Origin: Daucus carota subsp. sativus
Taxonomy: Eukaryota > Streptophyta > Magnoliopsida > Apiales > Apiaceae
Length of the DNA: 64,000 bases
Assembly (NCBI RefSeq): GCF_001625215.2
Contig: NC_030384.2
Coordinates: 25,904,527 to 25,968,526 of the forward strand
Direction of reading: 5' to 3'
Within the stretch, counting starts at the first letter, position 1; each line of letters opens with the position of its first letter. The translations under genes were made by a program, and so were the position numbers. Below are positions 1-11,643 of the stretch, in pieces. A model generated the notes under the pieces. The model saw nothing but the letters and a program-made list of their open reading frames with translations, was not told the DNA's origin and did not search any database.

Positions 1-284
1 GCTGACATGGTGAGCAAGATATGAAATGCTGATAGTCATATATATATGTATCAACCACTTATCTACACAATTATATTCTCATATAATGGCTTGCATCATT
101 TTCATAGTAAGCATCCAATCAGCAGAGAGCATGCGGCCGCCACACGTACGATCAAGATGCCAAGCACAAGTGGAAAACAGGGAAAGAACTGTTAACGTAG
201 TAGTATAAATCAAATGCAATGAATATACAGCCTTGCATATAGTGCAGCTTGTTAAAGTAGAAAAGAGAAAAAGCAAGAAAAAAG

Positions 285-1427
285 ATGGAACTAGAGGGGG
301 AGATGAGAAAGGGACCATGGACTGAGCAAGAAGATGTTCAGCTGGCGTTGTGCGTGAATTTATATGGAGATCGTCGTTGGGATTTCATTGCGAAAGTTTC
401 AGGTTTGAAGGTGGCGGGAGACAAGTAATATAGGTAGGCTTGTTTAGGCATGGTGCCTGGTTTTACATGGAACATGAACTAATTATGCCTTAACTTGTTA
501 CTAGGTTTGAAAAGAACAGGTAAGAGTTGCAGGTTACGTTGGGTTAATTACCTCCATCCTGGTCTCAAACGTGGCAAGATGTCGTCTCATGAAGAGCGCC
601 TTGTGCTTGAACTTCACTCCAGATGGGGAAATAGGTATGGTGGAACAAATTTAACTCCATGTAATTCAAAGTGATATATGACCTCCACTTCAGTGACCAC
701 TTTGATATTTAACCTGTTCTAATACAGACTAGGTTCTAGTGATCTGGAGATGGTTTGCAGAGCTTTGATATTTAACCTGTTCTAATACAGACTAGTTTCT
801 AGTGATCTGGAGATGGTTTGCAGAGTTTGAAGTCTAAAACTTTGTAATAAAACATGAAATATCTGGGGGAAATTAATTAAGTTATACTATATTGTTAATT
901 ATTTTTTGATGTTGTGTGATAAGTTTTATGTATGTTTGTTTGAATGAAGATGGTCAAGAATTGCTAGGAAGTTACCTGGGAGAACTGACAATGAGATTAA
1001 GAATTATTGGAGAACTTATATGAGGAAAAAGAGTCAAGAGAAGAAGAGGACTAAACTGTCATCACCATCTTCATCAGTTTCTTATAATTCGTCGTATTCC
1101 TCTTCTTCCACCATCAGTTCAACGAAAATAAAAGACACGGATGAGAGGAACTTTTTTGATACTGGGGGAGTAGCTGCAACAGGACTTTCTGATGCAGCAG
1201 AGATTCAAAAGGGGGAGTATTCGATGGATGAGATATGGAATGACATTGTTTCATCCGACGATGATGAAATCAAGCCGGTTTGTCCAACCTTGGTGCCACC
1301 AATCTGGGACTACTGCCAGGACTCACTGTGGAACACTGATCAAGGAAAAGATACCGACATGTTTCTCCACACAAGCGAACCATTTTATTCCTTGTTTGGA
1401 CCAGAAGAAACATTTTTTGCAGGCTAA
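285..1427 (+). CDS. MYB59: R2R3-MYB transcription factor, MYB48/MYB59 type
   Basis: Nuclear DNA-binding regulator. Three exons, 285-402, 505-634 and 950-1427, join in phase to 241 residues. R2 begins at [15 protein letters not shown] (about residue 8) with the typical short Trp-spaced repeat and a [13 protein letters not shown] stretch. R3 carries [17 protein letters not shown] and ends at [20 protein letters not shown]. Introns sit at the two usual R2R3-MYB positions. The acidic C-terminus has [16 protein letters not shown] and [12 protein letters not shown], which I associate with the MYB48/MYB59 pair (known for splice variants, cell-cycle and nutrient roles in Arabidopsis). An in-frame second Met lies at 303; I chose 285 because it is first and gives a family-like N-terminus. 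The hexamer GTTTGA occurs right after the first donor junction (403) and right after its acceptor (505). Subfamily assignment is by recall. Confidence 0.9.
701..825. repeat. 63-bp tandem duplication in MYB intron 2
   Basis: Two head-to-tail copies, 701-763 and 764-825, start with TTTGATATTTAACCTG and end with TGGTTTGCAGAG. They differ at about one or two bases (AGGTTC against AGTTTC), so the duplication is young. It lies wholly inside the intron between exons 2 and 3. Confidence 0.85.
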
Positions 1428-3285
1428 GTAACCAGTTCTTTTATTCATTCGAACCGATACAATACTTCAGCATCCTAGTGTGTAATAATAATGTCAGCCT
1501 CATTGTATATAGCCATGAGGTTCTGTGGACAATGCTGGCCCATGCGCAAGTTTAGTATTACTCTGTTTCACTCTAGTTGTCTTGTTTTGCTTGTTTAAGT
1601 ATCAGTTTCAGTGAATATCAATAATTAAAAGCTCTCTTAGGGGACTAGTAACTCTGTTGGTGTCATATGTAAATATATTTATGTGTTTAACAGATCATGT
1701 ATGATGCAATTGTTAAATGTATGTTTGTTATACTCTGAAAACAGATCTCCTGCAAAAATTCTTAAGATTTTGGTGATGTTGATGAGGAGGTTGTGGATTC
1801 TTTGGCCTTTCACAGTGTTTATGTCCTTCGACTTTAAAGTTGGAGTAGTGCTACATGCACAAAATTGGATACAAAATTTTACACAAAATACATGGCAATT
1901 GAGGTCAGATGTTTTAATCAGTGCTATTTATGTGAATAAAGAAGACTCATTCCAATCAAAACTTAACACATGTCATTCTGTAAAAGATTTTATACCTAAT
2001 TTTATTCATGAAGCATTTTCCTTTAAGTTCTGATTCAAGTACAAGGTTAAAGGGACAAGCCCAAACCACAGAAATTGCTGGTATAATAAGTGATTTCAGC
2101 ACTGTCGCCTGCGCTTTAGAAACCACCACCTCCTCCGAGCTAACAGACACACCACGCCTCTGCATTATACCTGCAGAGTCGCGGACATCTCCTAACAATC
2201 TTATATGTTGGAGAGAAATCGAACGCTTATCCTTGTAAACCAGTAGGAAGGGTCATCTCATTGACGCGAGAAGCCAATGGTTTTAAATTCTGTTTTGTAG
2301 TTTCAATCTTGTTGTGTTTCATGCAATAGAAGATTTCACCGAAATGAAAATGATCATTTCCCTGAGACCAAGATTCGTTTTCTCTTAAATTAGCTAAAAA
2401 ACATCCTTTTTCTCTTTCTTTCCTTTTTTGCTCAAATTTTTTATATCAAAAGCAAAGAAAGTGAGGAGGATCCTTTTTCTCTTTTGGTTCTTTTAATTTG
2501 TGAAACTGGAAATATCTGAGATTCTAAAGTTGCATCTGTTTTTTCCCATTCTTATAAGGGATTACAAGTTGGTTCTGTAAGCCACAGGTTTCTTGCTCGA
2601 GAATTTGTCTTAGCCAGATTTACTTGTTTTATACTTTTATCCTAGACTAGATAGTAACAAGTTATACTCTCCCCGGGGGTTTCCAACAAATATTTAAGTA
2701 CTTTAAGAAAAATGAGGTATGATAATTCAAGTTGTTCTGTTAAAAGGAAAAATTAGAAATATAAATGAAAATCTCATTGTTTTGATAATGAATTTTACAT
2801 CACAAAACGTATTTGCAAATTTGATTACAACAGAGCAATAACCTTTTTTATTTCTGCACAAATATAAAAAAATTTAAAAGAACTTATACATGTATTTCAA
2901 AATAATCGTAAAAGAACGAGGCAAGGGGAAAAGTACTCGTAAATGACCATCTACGTGTTTGGCAGGTCGATGCGAGTTGGACATCTTCTCGGCTTCTAGC
3001 CAGTTGTTTCATAAAAAATATTTAAACAGAAAACGTTTCAAACTTAACCACACGCCAACCAAACTTTGAATACCACTATATATATATACACCGTATCGAC
3101 TTGGATATATCCGTTGACTCGTCACTCGTACTGGTCACGCAATCCTCATATGCGTTGTATTCGGCTGGCGTTACTTGAAAACCACTGGGAAAAAACAACC
3201 CCTGTGCTTTTAGTCCTACTTCTCAAGAACCAACACATCTATTTCTCGCTTCTTTCTCTCCATCTTCCCCCAACCCATGTCTACT
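1428..3285. other. Intergenic DNA between MYB and C2 genes
   Basis: The first few hundred bases are probably MYB 3' UTR. A GC-richer patch at about 2040-2240 has short open frames on both strands but no family I recognise and no splice context. The last 300 bases are probably promoter and 5' UTR of the C2 gene. No RNA gene or clear mobile element was seen. Confidence 0.5.
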
Positions 3286-3294
3286 TATATAAAT
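3286..3294 (+). promoter_or_regulatory. Probable TATA box of the C2 gene
   Basis: TATATAAAT lies about 110 bases before the ATG at 3402, a usual spacing for a plant gene with a short leader. No experimental support. Confidence 0.4.
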
Positions 3295-3401
3295 ATGGCA
3301 CCGGAACCTCACTTGTACATATTATTTTCTTCTACATAGAGCGTATCCAGTACACAGAATTCCCGCACCCACACGAGGAGGATCTCCGTTAGTCACTATA
3401 T

Positions 3402-3920
3402 ATGGATCAGGGATGCTATTCTCTTGAAATTACAATTATATCCTGCGAAGGTTTACGCATCAACAGGCAAAAATCGGTGAAAAGGAACACATTTGTGACG
3501 GTTCAAACCGATGCACAAAATGTTAATACAACACAATTAGACATCAAGGGTGGAAGTTACCCTGCATGGAATGAAAAACTTTACGTGCGAATGCCCATGC
3601 ATCTGCATTTTCTGCACATTGATGTGCAGTGCAAGGTCTCATCTAATGGTAACAAATTTATCGGAAGGGCGAAAATTCCAGTGACAGATTTCACAGGAGC
3701 GTATTATCCCGAAAATTATTTGCATATTTTAAGTTATAGGCTAAGGGATGAGTATGGAGAACGTAATGGGATTATTAACTTTTCTGTTAGAATGAGAGCA
3801 AGTGATCCGACCAATGTTCCGAATTACGGTCATTATCAGCTGCCTCGGAGAATTAGTCCGATGGCCGGCGAGGTTTGTAATTATGGGATGGTCACAGGTG
3901 TGCCAGTTTGGAATAGCTAG
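3402..3920 (+). CDS. Small C2-domain protein, BON1-associated protein (BAP)-like
   Basis: Intronless gene for 172 residues. It is almost entirely one C2 domain: CYSLEITIISCEGLR begins the first strand, KRNTFVTVQTD gives the next, GGSYPAWNEKLYVRMP is the conserved turn before the central strands, and NKFIGRAKIPVTDF follows. The short C-terminus is polar. Single-C2 proteins of this kind include Arabidopsis BAP1/BAP2, which bind membranes in a calcium-dependent way and restrain cell death with BON/copine proteins. The acidic calcium-binding loops look incomplete (the first loop carries a basic QKSVKRN stretch), so calcium binding is uncertain. No signal peptide or membrane segment. Naming it BAP-like rests on size and domain layout. 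An upstream open frame at 3066-3392 looks like leader sequence. Confidence 0.75.
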   Translation: MDQGCYSLEITIISCEGLRINRQKSVKRNTFVTVQTDAQNVNTTQLDIKGGSYPAWNEKLYVRMPMHLHFLHIDVQCKVSSNGNKFIGRAKIPVTDFTGAYYPENYLHILSYRLRDEYGERNGIINFSVRMRASDPTNVPNYGHYQLPRRISPMAGEVCNYGMVTGVPVWNS

Positions 3921-4977
3921 AGATCAAGTGTAAATTTGTTTGGAATTTAGAAGATTCTTTTGTAATTTGGTATGTAAATTTGTTTGGAATACAATTTTCT
4001 ACAACAAATGGTATTTAGCCACCTAAATGACAGTTCTGTGAAGATTTCATTACAATTTACAAACAAAAAGCTACTTGGTTTGTCATGTAAAACGTATAGA
4101 ATTAAATGTAAAACAAAAAGATTAGTGGTCCTTGTTAACACGCAGAATTATTAACAGGACTGGTATATAAAAAAAAATTGTCTTTGCTTCAACTGAAAAT
4201 TTTACATATACAAGGCAACTATGGACTAGAAGAAGTCGATTTATCTTACAGATGTTTGAACAAATCAAAGTGTAGGAAATACAAGTACTTATCTTACTGG
4301 CAAAGAAGACAGTCAATCTCAGAAACTTGGTCACATGAGCAATAACATGAAACTGAGCTCGAGAGACAAGTTTTTGTAGTGGTTTGTAAGAAACACTGAT
4401 ACCAGCATGTGGTTCTGTACGAGGAACCAGTGTGTATGAAGCTGAAAAACAGGATGACTATGAAGATAATGCAGATTAGAAGATAAAATTTGCAGAAAAA
4501 AATAGGACTCCTAATACAGATTTCAGCCAAGATTTTGTTAAGAAGATATATAAAACATCAACATCACTACATCAGTAGTATTTTAACTGACTACAAACTA
4601 TCTGAATGTTATTTGATTGTGTCAATATCTATTATTCTCTCAATGTAAATGTATGTGAATTATGTTTGTGTAGTATGATAATCTTCGAATAAGTGTGCAC
4701 TTTGCTTTGCACTCGAGACCTGGGAGCTCCTTAGTTTATCATCCAGTCTGATTGACGCAAAGTCGCAAACGGCATACCCAAACATGAACCGGATAGTAAA
4801 TCCTCATTTTACAGTTTGGAATGGCACAAACACAGACATGAATAAGATCAACTACTTCTATATTCCTGTTTTTTCTTGAAATCTGGGTTTTAACTCCTGG
4901 GACTCCTACTTGCCCTTATCTACTGGATGCCATTGTATGTGGCATATTTACGGCCACTCATTCAAATTTTTTTTAAT
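3921..4977. other. Intergenic DNA, no gene seen
   Basis: AT-rich DNA after the C2 gene, probably including its 3' UTR. Short minus-strand open frames here show no recognisable domain or splice structure. Nothing else is supported. Confidence 0.5.
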
Positions 4978-4979
4978 TA

Positions 4980-5514
4980 CTCCCTCAGTCTCGATCATTT
5001 GTATACATTTGGTTGGTTCACGGAGATTAAGGAAAAATGTAAAAATGAGTAAAGTTACATAAAAAGTAAGTAAAGTGGTGGGACTCATTTATTTTTAATA
5101 ATAAAGAGCTTATTCTCTGTCGTCCCAGGGGTTCGACCCTGGCTCACCCCAGAGTTTCGTAAAACAGATACTTATTTGTAAGGTTATAAGTTATATTTGT
5201 CAAAAAAAAAATTGAGATAGGGTAGGAGATAGGGTAGGAAAGTAGTACGTGTAACACTATTTTTATTATTATAAAATAGAGATAGTGGAAGAAAGGAGGG
5301 GTTTTATATCAAACTGGCCACCAATTTCATCAAAATATTTCACTTGACCCACCCATCTCATATTTTTTAAAAATTTCTTTTTTGAATAAAAATTTAAATA
5401 TCGAACATTTATTCAGGCAAAAAAAATTTAAAAAAATTTGTGGAACTATACTTTAAAAGAGCCTAAAAGAACGTGCCAAAAATTAACGTATACAATTGAA
5501 TGGGACAGATGGAG
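4980..5514. mobile_element. Stowaway-type MITE (decayed)
   Basis: The left end CTCCCTCAGTCTCGATC and the inverted right end ATGGGACAGATGGAG match the common Stowaway consensus, and each is bordered by TA (4978-4979 and 5515-5516). The terminal match continues to GTATAC about 25 bases in. At 535 bp it is long for a Stowaway, partly because of a SINE-like insert at about 5111-5211. Non-autonomous; no transposase. Confidence 0.7.
5111..5211 (+). mobile_element. tRNA-derived SINE fragment
   Basis: A GC-rich island in AT-rich DNA carries GGGGTTCGACCCTGG, which fits a polymerase III B box (GTTCGANNC). It runs downstream into a tract of ten A. An A box is not evident, so the copy looks 5'-truncated. 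It is not a functional tRNA: no complete cloverleaf can be formed. Confidence 0.45.
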
Positions 5515-5988
5515 TATCAGTTTGCTTGCTTTATTACTTTATAGTTTATATTAGGGCCGTTGAAAAAGTCTGAAAAATCCGTATTCATATTCGAGATAAA
5601 ACGAATATTATCCCTATATGAAACAAGGAGGATATTATCCGCATTTAAATCCGATAATTCCGAATACGAATATGGATATAGGCATATTCGTATTTGAATC
5701 GGAATCCATATGTGTGTGTGTGTAATATTTAAATATTAGGATTCCTACGGAGTACACAAAAATATTGGAGCATTTGAGTACAAACTTGAATAAAATATAA
5801 TTCATTCATTTAAATTTATTTTTTTAGTTCTACGATATTTGTAAACATCCGACAACCTGTAGATTATGTTCAACGACATAAATATTATAATGAAAAGATT
5901 GAACAATTACTCTTTTTTTTAAAGCAAACAGTTACTTTAATAGATCTTACGACACTGTGTTTTACAATATAACTCATAAGCTGGACAA
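5515..5988. other. Intergenic AT-rich DNA
   Basis: Contains a short TG run at about 5710-5723 and the phrase GTATTCATATTCGAG with related ATTCGTATTTG segments. No gene is supported. Confidence 0.4.
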
Positions 5989-5997
5989 TAATTTTAA

Positions 5998-6814
5998 GAG
6001 ATAATTGCATATCGCACCCCTTAACTATCGTTCAAAAAAGATATTGTACCCATACTTTGAGAAACTCAACTCACACCCCCTATCTTTACATTTCAAGAAC
6101 GATACGCACCCTCTCCGTTAAATTCCGTTAACTTCAGTTAAAATACTCCCTCGGCCGTCTCAATTTACATTTCCCTTTTGTTTTTTTTTTGAGAAGTCGA
6201 ATTGACTAATTTTTGACCAACTATTAGAAAATATTTATTTATTATTTTAGAAAATAGAAAGTTACATATTAAAATAGACTAGATTTACTTTTTGATGATA
6301 TTTTTTTTAAAATTTTTGTTTAATTAAGCTATCCTCAAGTCAAAATGATTTTACATATCAAACTTTTGTTTAATAAAAGTGTATATATTTATAATAAATA
6401 TCACATAATATTTATTTTTTATATTTAAAATAGTGCATATTTTAAGTACTTAATATACATATCACTGAAAATTTAAAGTCATTTGATATGTAAAATTATT
6501 TTGACTTTGGGATAGCTTAATTAAACAAAAATTAAAAAAGATATCATCAAAAAGTAAATCTAGTCTATTTTAATATGTAACTTTCTATTTCCTAAAATAA
6601 TAAATAAATATTTTCTAATAGTTGGTCAAAATTTAGTCAATTTGACTTCTCGAAAAACAAAAGGGACATGTAAATTGAGACGAAGGGAGTATTTTAACGG
6701 AATTTAACGGATCGTTCTTAAAATGTAAAGATCGGGGGTGCGAGTTGAGTTTCTCAAAGTATGGTATAATATCGTTGTTTAACGATAGTTAGGGGTGCGA
6801 TATGCAATTATCTC
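5998..6814. mobile_element. Mutator-like (MULE) foldback element with 9-bp target duplication
   Basis: Terminal inverted repeats start GAGATAATTGCATATCGC and end with the reverse complement. The arms extend about 145 bases on each side with few mismatches. The 9-bp direct repeat TAATTTTAA flanks it at 5989-5997 and 6815-6823, the target-site size typical of Mutator-like elements. There is no transposase; the interior is occupied by a Stowaway-like element (6146-6689). The right arm lacks a short block present in the left arm near 6110. Confidence 0.85.
6146..6689. mobile_element. Stowaway-like foldback nested inside the MULE element
   Basis: Starts CTCCCTCGGCCGTCTC and ends GAGACGAAGGGAG, with TA at 6144-6145 and 6690-6691. 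Nearly the whole 544 bp folds back on itself: segments such as AAGTAAATCTAGTCTATTTT have reverse-complement partners in the other half. It sits at the loop of the MULE foldback, so it probably inserted after the MULE did. Confidence 0.8.
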
Positions 6815-7058
6815 TAATTTTAATGCTTATTAAAATTGAAAGATATTAATATTAATCGATAATTATGTTTAAGATTACTTATAAATGACAAATATGAATT
6901 TGAATAATCAAAAATATTATTTATAATTAAATTAAAAAAACCAATACTCAAATGTTTTTTTGACGAGCCAAGTGTCAAGATACAGATAATGTACAGGACC
7001 ATTTTTGTCCATATGTATACAACATTTTTGTTCACCCCGCTAGATTTGAGAGACAAAA

Positions 7059-7449
7059 ATGTCTAAGCTGATTTCAAACCTTTATCTCTTCCTTTACAAT
7101 TCTCTTCAAGCATACGGATGGTATCCTTCCTTATTTTCCATTCCATTTTTTAATTACTCAAGAAAAACACACACACACACTCACATTGTTGAACCTCTGA
7201 TTTTTGCACAGGGCGATTGCATTGGTGAATATTTTGAGCAATCTGGTCTCCACCAAATCACTCACTGGTGCTTATGCTTCTGCTGGCGAACTTATTTGTG
7301 AGTTTTATACTCTTTCTTTACTAATCAAACATCAATGTTTCTGTTTGTGTCCCTAATTTCTGCGTTGCGTTTTTTCCCTGGTAATTGTAGGTCTGTTGCA
7401 AACTCTTGCAGTCTTGGAAACTATCCATGGAGCAATTGGTAAGTCTTCT

Positions 7450-7512
<63 letters not shown>

Positions 7513-10500
7513 CTCTCTCTCTCCCTCCCTCCCTCCCCCTCTCCCTCCCTCTCTCCCACTCTCTCTCTCTCCATCTCTCTCCCTCCCTCTCTCTCTCTCT
7601 CCATCTCTCTCTCCCCCCCTCTCTATCCCTCTCTCTCTTTCTCTCTCTCCCCCCCTCCCTCCCTCTCCAGTTATGATATAAATCAGCAAAGTGTAGCTAC
7701 CCATGCATTTTCATTTATTGCATTATCAGGGATAGTTCCAAGTGGGGTACTAATGCCACTAATGCAATGGGGAGGAAGGACTCATGTCGTTATCGCAGTT
7801 GCTCGTGGCATTAAAGAGGTTTATTTATTATGACTATATTTGTTTGTTTTCTAAGAATGTACTTAGGATCATAATCCCCGCTAGTAGATAGCACATGGAC
7901 TACTATCATTCCTAATTTGTTCTTATTTAATTGTCTATCACTAAATATTCGTGCTGATAATTGTGAGTTTGTGACGGACACGACAGTGTATAGACATTTC
8001 TAAAGAATTAGGAATCCAAGAATTTTTAGTGACTGGACAGCGCTTTTTGTAAAAAGCCTGTCTATAATCTTGAATTAATTATGTAAAATAACTAATTTAA
8101 GCTATAAAGTGATGATTGTATCTACTATTGAATGTATCAAATTGATAATTTGGCCTGGGCAAATAATTTGCATCATAATATGTACAGATTATGGTTGTCT
8201 TGTTTTCTGTTAGTCACATCACCGAAAAATATCATTGTAGGAAGAAATAGAGAAGAGTGCCACTTTGTTAAAGAGAAAAGAGAAGAGTGCCAGCGTGCTA
8301 CCATGACTAAGTAACAAATAGAATTCTTTAGGAAATTGTTTTCTCTTCAATTCTTTTGCTAAATTTTTATCTTCAAGTTTAATTGCAATAGAGAAATAAT
8401 TACACTTAATCGCATTCATGTAGGTACAGGAGTTTACAGCGATTTTCATAATGTTTACTGCTTGGTGTTCAATTGAGGTAGTATTTCTCTCTATCTTTCT
8501 CCATCCTGTTTGGATCCGCTGATGGATATCTTCGTTTATTCCTTGCTGCATTGAGGGGACATCCATTTTTGTTTAAACTTTACCTTAATTTTTTAAGTGA
8601 ACAGATAGCTGTATGAAATTAATAACTGTTCTAGTAACTCCAACTCTCTAATTTCGGCTGCTTACCTAAGTAGTAGCACATGATACTAAAAGAGCACACA
8701 TTAGGTGAACTTATGATGCAAAAAGAAAAAACAAGGTGAAGAAGCAGCAGAATATAGTTTACGATGCAACAGTATCGAGGTTAAGACGTGTAAATAACAA
8801 AAAGTTAATGTCTAGGTTTAAGGTAAAAACATCTTTAATTTGAAATTCCCTTTTTAAAATTATGTTTAAATATCATATAAAGTTACGTGTCTGTTAAGAT
8901 ATAGGTGGTTTTGACTTATTAGGTGTCCCCGTTCCCTTTTCGAAGATAAAGACAGGGTTCTCATGTTGCCAAATTTAAAAAAGATCAGGTCGACTCTCAG
9001 ATCTATGTCAGGTCCAACACTTGTACTCGAGTCCAAGCAATATAGATAGTGGTCATTTTTTGGATTCAATTATACAACGTTGATGTCTGTCTTGGTATAA
9101 TTACAGAATGCCAAGGTAATCTGGCAATAAACAAAGTAAACAAAACAAGACTGTCAAGGTATATGAGTTCAACAAGATCTTGTATGCCTGAGATGCTACA
9201 CAGAGAATTCAGTAAGAATATTTAAAATACTGCACCAGTAGTTATTTTATACGAGTGTACTAAATCCGATTACAGCGTTGAGCTTTTAGGTAAATAGCAG
9301 TAAGTTGTGAGTGTTTTCCACCTGAATAGAATGCTTAGGTGGCATTTGAAAAATCTCTGCTTTACCCTTTGACGATCAAGTTGTTGAATTATGTCAAATG
9401 TTCCGAAACTGTTCAACTGTCTTTCGCCAAGAATTTGCCGATTTGTTGAATTCCTGCAGTGCTTATAATTCAATCGCAGATTATACTTTATTCTTCAAAT
9501 ACAATGTGGGCACATCTTATACTAGTCATCTTTGAGTTAACCATGGTTACTCCGTCCCAACAAGGCTTCAGCATCGAGAGATTTGTGGCTACTTTCCTCT
9601 CTGTCACCTCTAAATCTGGCTTGAATCCACTGTTGAACTTTAATGATCTGCTATCTAATTCATATCGTTCACCAAATTTTTTTTAAGTTTTCAGCAACAT
9701 ACGCTGCATTGTTGTTGCAATGATACTGGAATCTTTCATCAGAGGCTTATGTGCTTCGCATTGATCTTCTCGGACAAGAATTGATATAGTATAAAAGGTT
9801 TTCAGTTTTGGTCAAAAAGAAAGAATCCAGGTCTCTTGGCCAAATATGAAAGTACAAGGGTCATATTAATCAGGCTTGCTGGTATGAAACTAATTGGATG
9901 TTTGTAAACCATGCCTGTATTATTAATGAAATTGATGCTTTATGTGCCTGTGGCTTAAAGCCATTAGCGATCCACTTTTTTTTTGGGTAAGATCGATTGC
10001 AAAAAATTCAGATCACCCACACATTTGCCTTCACGACCTTAATAACTAAGGACATGGTAAGGCTGCCGGTTTTTTTAGTACTTTGGGCACCTTTTTTGTT
10101 AAGTGTACTCTGGGGGTACCGTCATGCATGGACACACATATAATTCGAATTAGACAGTCTCTTGCACTTTTATGCCTCTTTGTTGCTCATCAATTTTTTG
10201 TTTCTAGAGAACAACGCACAATGTTTCTATAATCCGAAAATAATTCATAACTTTCCGAGATTTTTTTCCTCAAGCTGAGGTATCTGTGGAAACATAAATT
10301 TTTATATGAATCTTGTACTACAATGCAAAGAGATAGATAAATTTAATCATTTAGGGGCTTTAGATAAGAAAGTTTTATTATCAGGGCTATAAGGAACTAG
10401 GGTTATAATATTGTGCAATGCTCATGTTCTTACTTCAAGGCAAGTTAGAATCATGTCCCTGCCAAACTGTATCGTCCTTGTTCAATGATGTACTCATGTC

Positions 10501-11235
10501 CTTCATTTATGTGTTACGACGCCATGGGGCATGGGTAAATATTGGCATGTTTTCCTATTTATCTTTTATATAATGTGGTAGTTGTTTTGCTACAGGTTAT
10601 AAGATACTCAAATTATGCTTTGAATTGCTTCAATATGTCTCCATATATCCTCACCTATCTCAGGTCAGATGTATTTGCTAGAGCATCCAAAAAATTTACC
10701 TTTAAGAAATATACTAAAAATACATTTGTCAAACCAATTTTTTGGCACAGGTATACCGTGTTCATTGTCTTATTTCCTATAGGATTTCTCAGTGAAAGTA
10801 AGTTTTCTATTTCACTTATAAAGAATATGGAGAATGTGTTAAAAAATCACAAATATTCTGATCCTTTCAGTTTTGTATTGTTTGGCTCATTTTCAGTGTG
10901 GCTCATGTATGAAGCACTCCCGTTTATAAAGAAGAAGAACATGTATGGGAAATCGTTTGCTGCTCTCCCTTTTAGCTATTCAGATTTTGTCACGGTATGT
11001 ATGCAGGCACTCTGACTCAGAGTAAGAGTCCTGTATGAATTATGATACAGTATGACCAATACAGACCGACTTCCTTCTCTTTACAGTTTCTGTTTTGTGT
11101 GTTCCTCATATTTCCATCTTGGTCACTCAGGTTTTGCTTTGCGTGTACCCATTTCTGTGGCTGAAACTTTACCTGCATATGTTCAAGCAGCGACGATCAA
11201 AATTGGGCAAACGACACAAGAAGAAGAGAAACTGA
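7059..11235 (+). CDS. PTPLA/HACD-family very-long-chain 3-hydroxyacyl-CoA dehydratase-like protein
   Basis: Nine exons (7059-7120, 7212-7297, 7391-7438, 7730-7818, 8424-8477, 10596-10663, 10751-10797, 10897-10994, 11131-11235) join in phase to 218 residues, the usual size. The family is an ER multi-pass enzyme performing the third step of very-long-chain fatty acid elongation. Recognisable blocks are NLYLFLYNSLQAYGW, STKSLTGAYASAGEL, TLAVLETIHGAIGIVPSG, MQWGGRTH, AWCSIEVIRYSNYAL and PFSYSDFV. The C-terminus ends KKRN, a KKxx-type ER retrieval signal. It resembles Arabidopsis At5g59770 more than PAS2. The motif usually written YPxGxxxE here reads FPIGFLSE: the expected catalytic tyrosine is Phe144, while Glu151 is kept. 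Intron 3 carries a long CT repeat and intron 5 is 2.1 kb. Confidence 0.88.
7452..7669 (+). repeat. CT/CCCT microsatellite in dehydratase intron 3
   Basis: About 218 bases of almost pure pyrimidine: a clean CT run to about 7509, then interrupted CT, CCCT and C-rich segments. It ends CTCTCCAG at 7670, which resembles a strong splice acceptor 59 bases before the acceptor used in the gene model. Confidence 0.95.
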
Positions 11236-11643
11236 ATGTTCTTACCCAAAATTGAACTAATAAGGTGGTGTAATATTGTATGTAGATTGAATTAATGTAG
11301 GGTTCACAAAATCTTTTTCCCGTTTTCTTATACATGCTGATATTACTATTACCTAGTGATTCACAAGATCATTTTTCTGTTAGCAAAAATTTACAATTTA
11401 AAATATTATGCCAAAATATATTTTTTCCATTAGAAATATTTTTGCGAAATAGATCTGGATTTTGGAGATGTGTCATATTTGGGGCATTCCAACGTATTTT
11501 GGTCGATCTTTTCCAAATTGTGACAGTTTCGACATTTTCTCTGTCATTTCACTATTAGATAATTTCATTATTAGATCCATATAATAGTAACAACTCCTAT
11601 ATGATTTCATATCTAATCCCACTATTTATATGTTGTTTCACAG
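11236..11643. other. Intergenic / 3' UTR of dehydratase gene
   Basis: AT-rich sequence with no domain. Probably the 3' UTR of the preceding gene in its first part. Confidence 0.4.

Noticed and set aside
1683-2238. Open frames on both strands downstream of the MYB gene
   Set aside because: No recognisable motif, no splice context; probably 3' UTR and intergenic DNA.
3066-3392. 108-residue open frame before the C2 gene
   Set aside because: It ends just before the C2 start, has no domain, and overlaps the TATA box and presumed leader.
5111-5211. Possible tRNA gene
   Set aside because: Only a B-box-like word; no acceptor stem or anticodon arm, and an A tract follows, so a SINE fragment fits better.
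7396-7833. Ser/Leu-rich and Arg/Glu-rich open frames on both strands around 7.4-7.7 kb
   Set aside because: They are translations of the CT microsatellite in an intron; low complexity, no domain.
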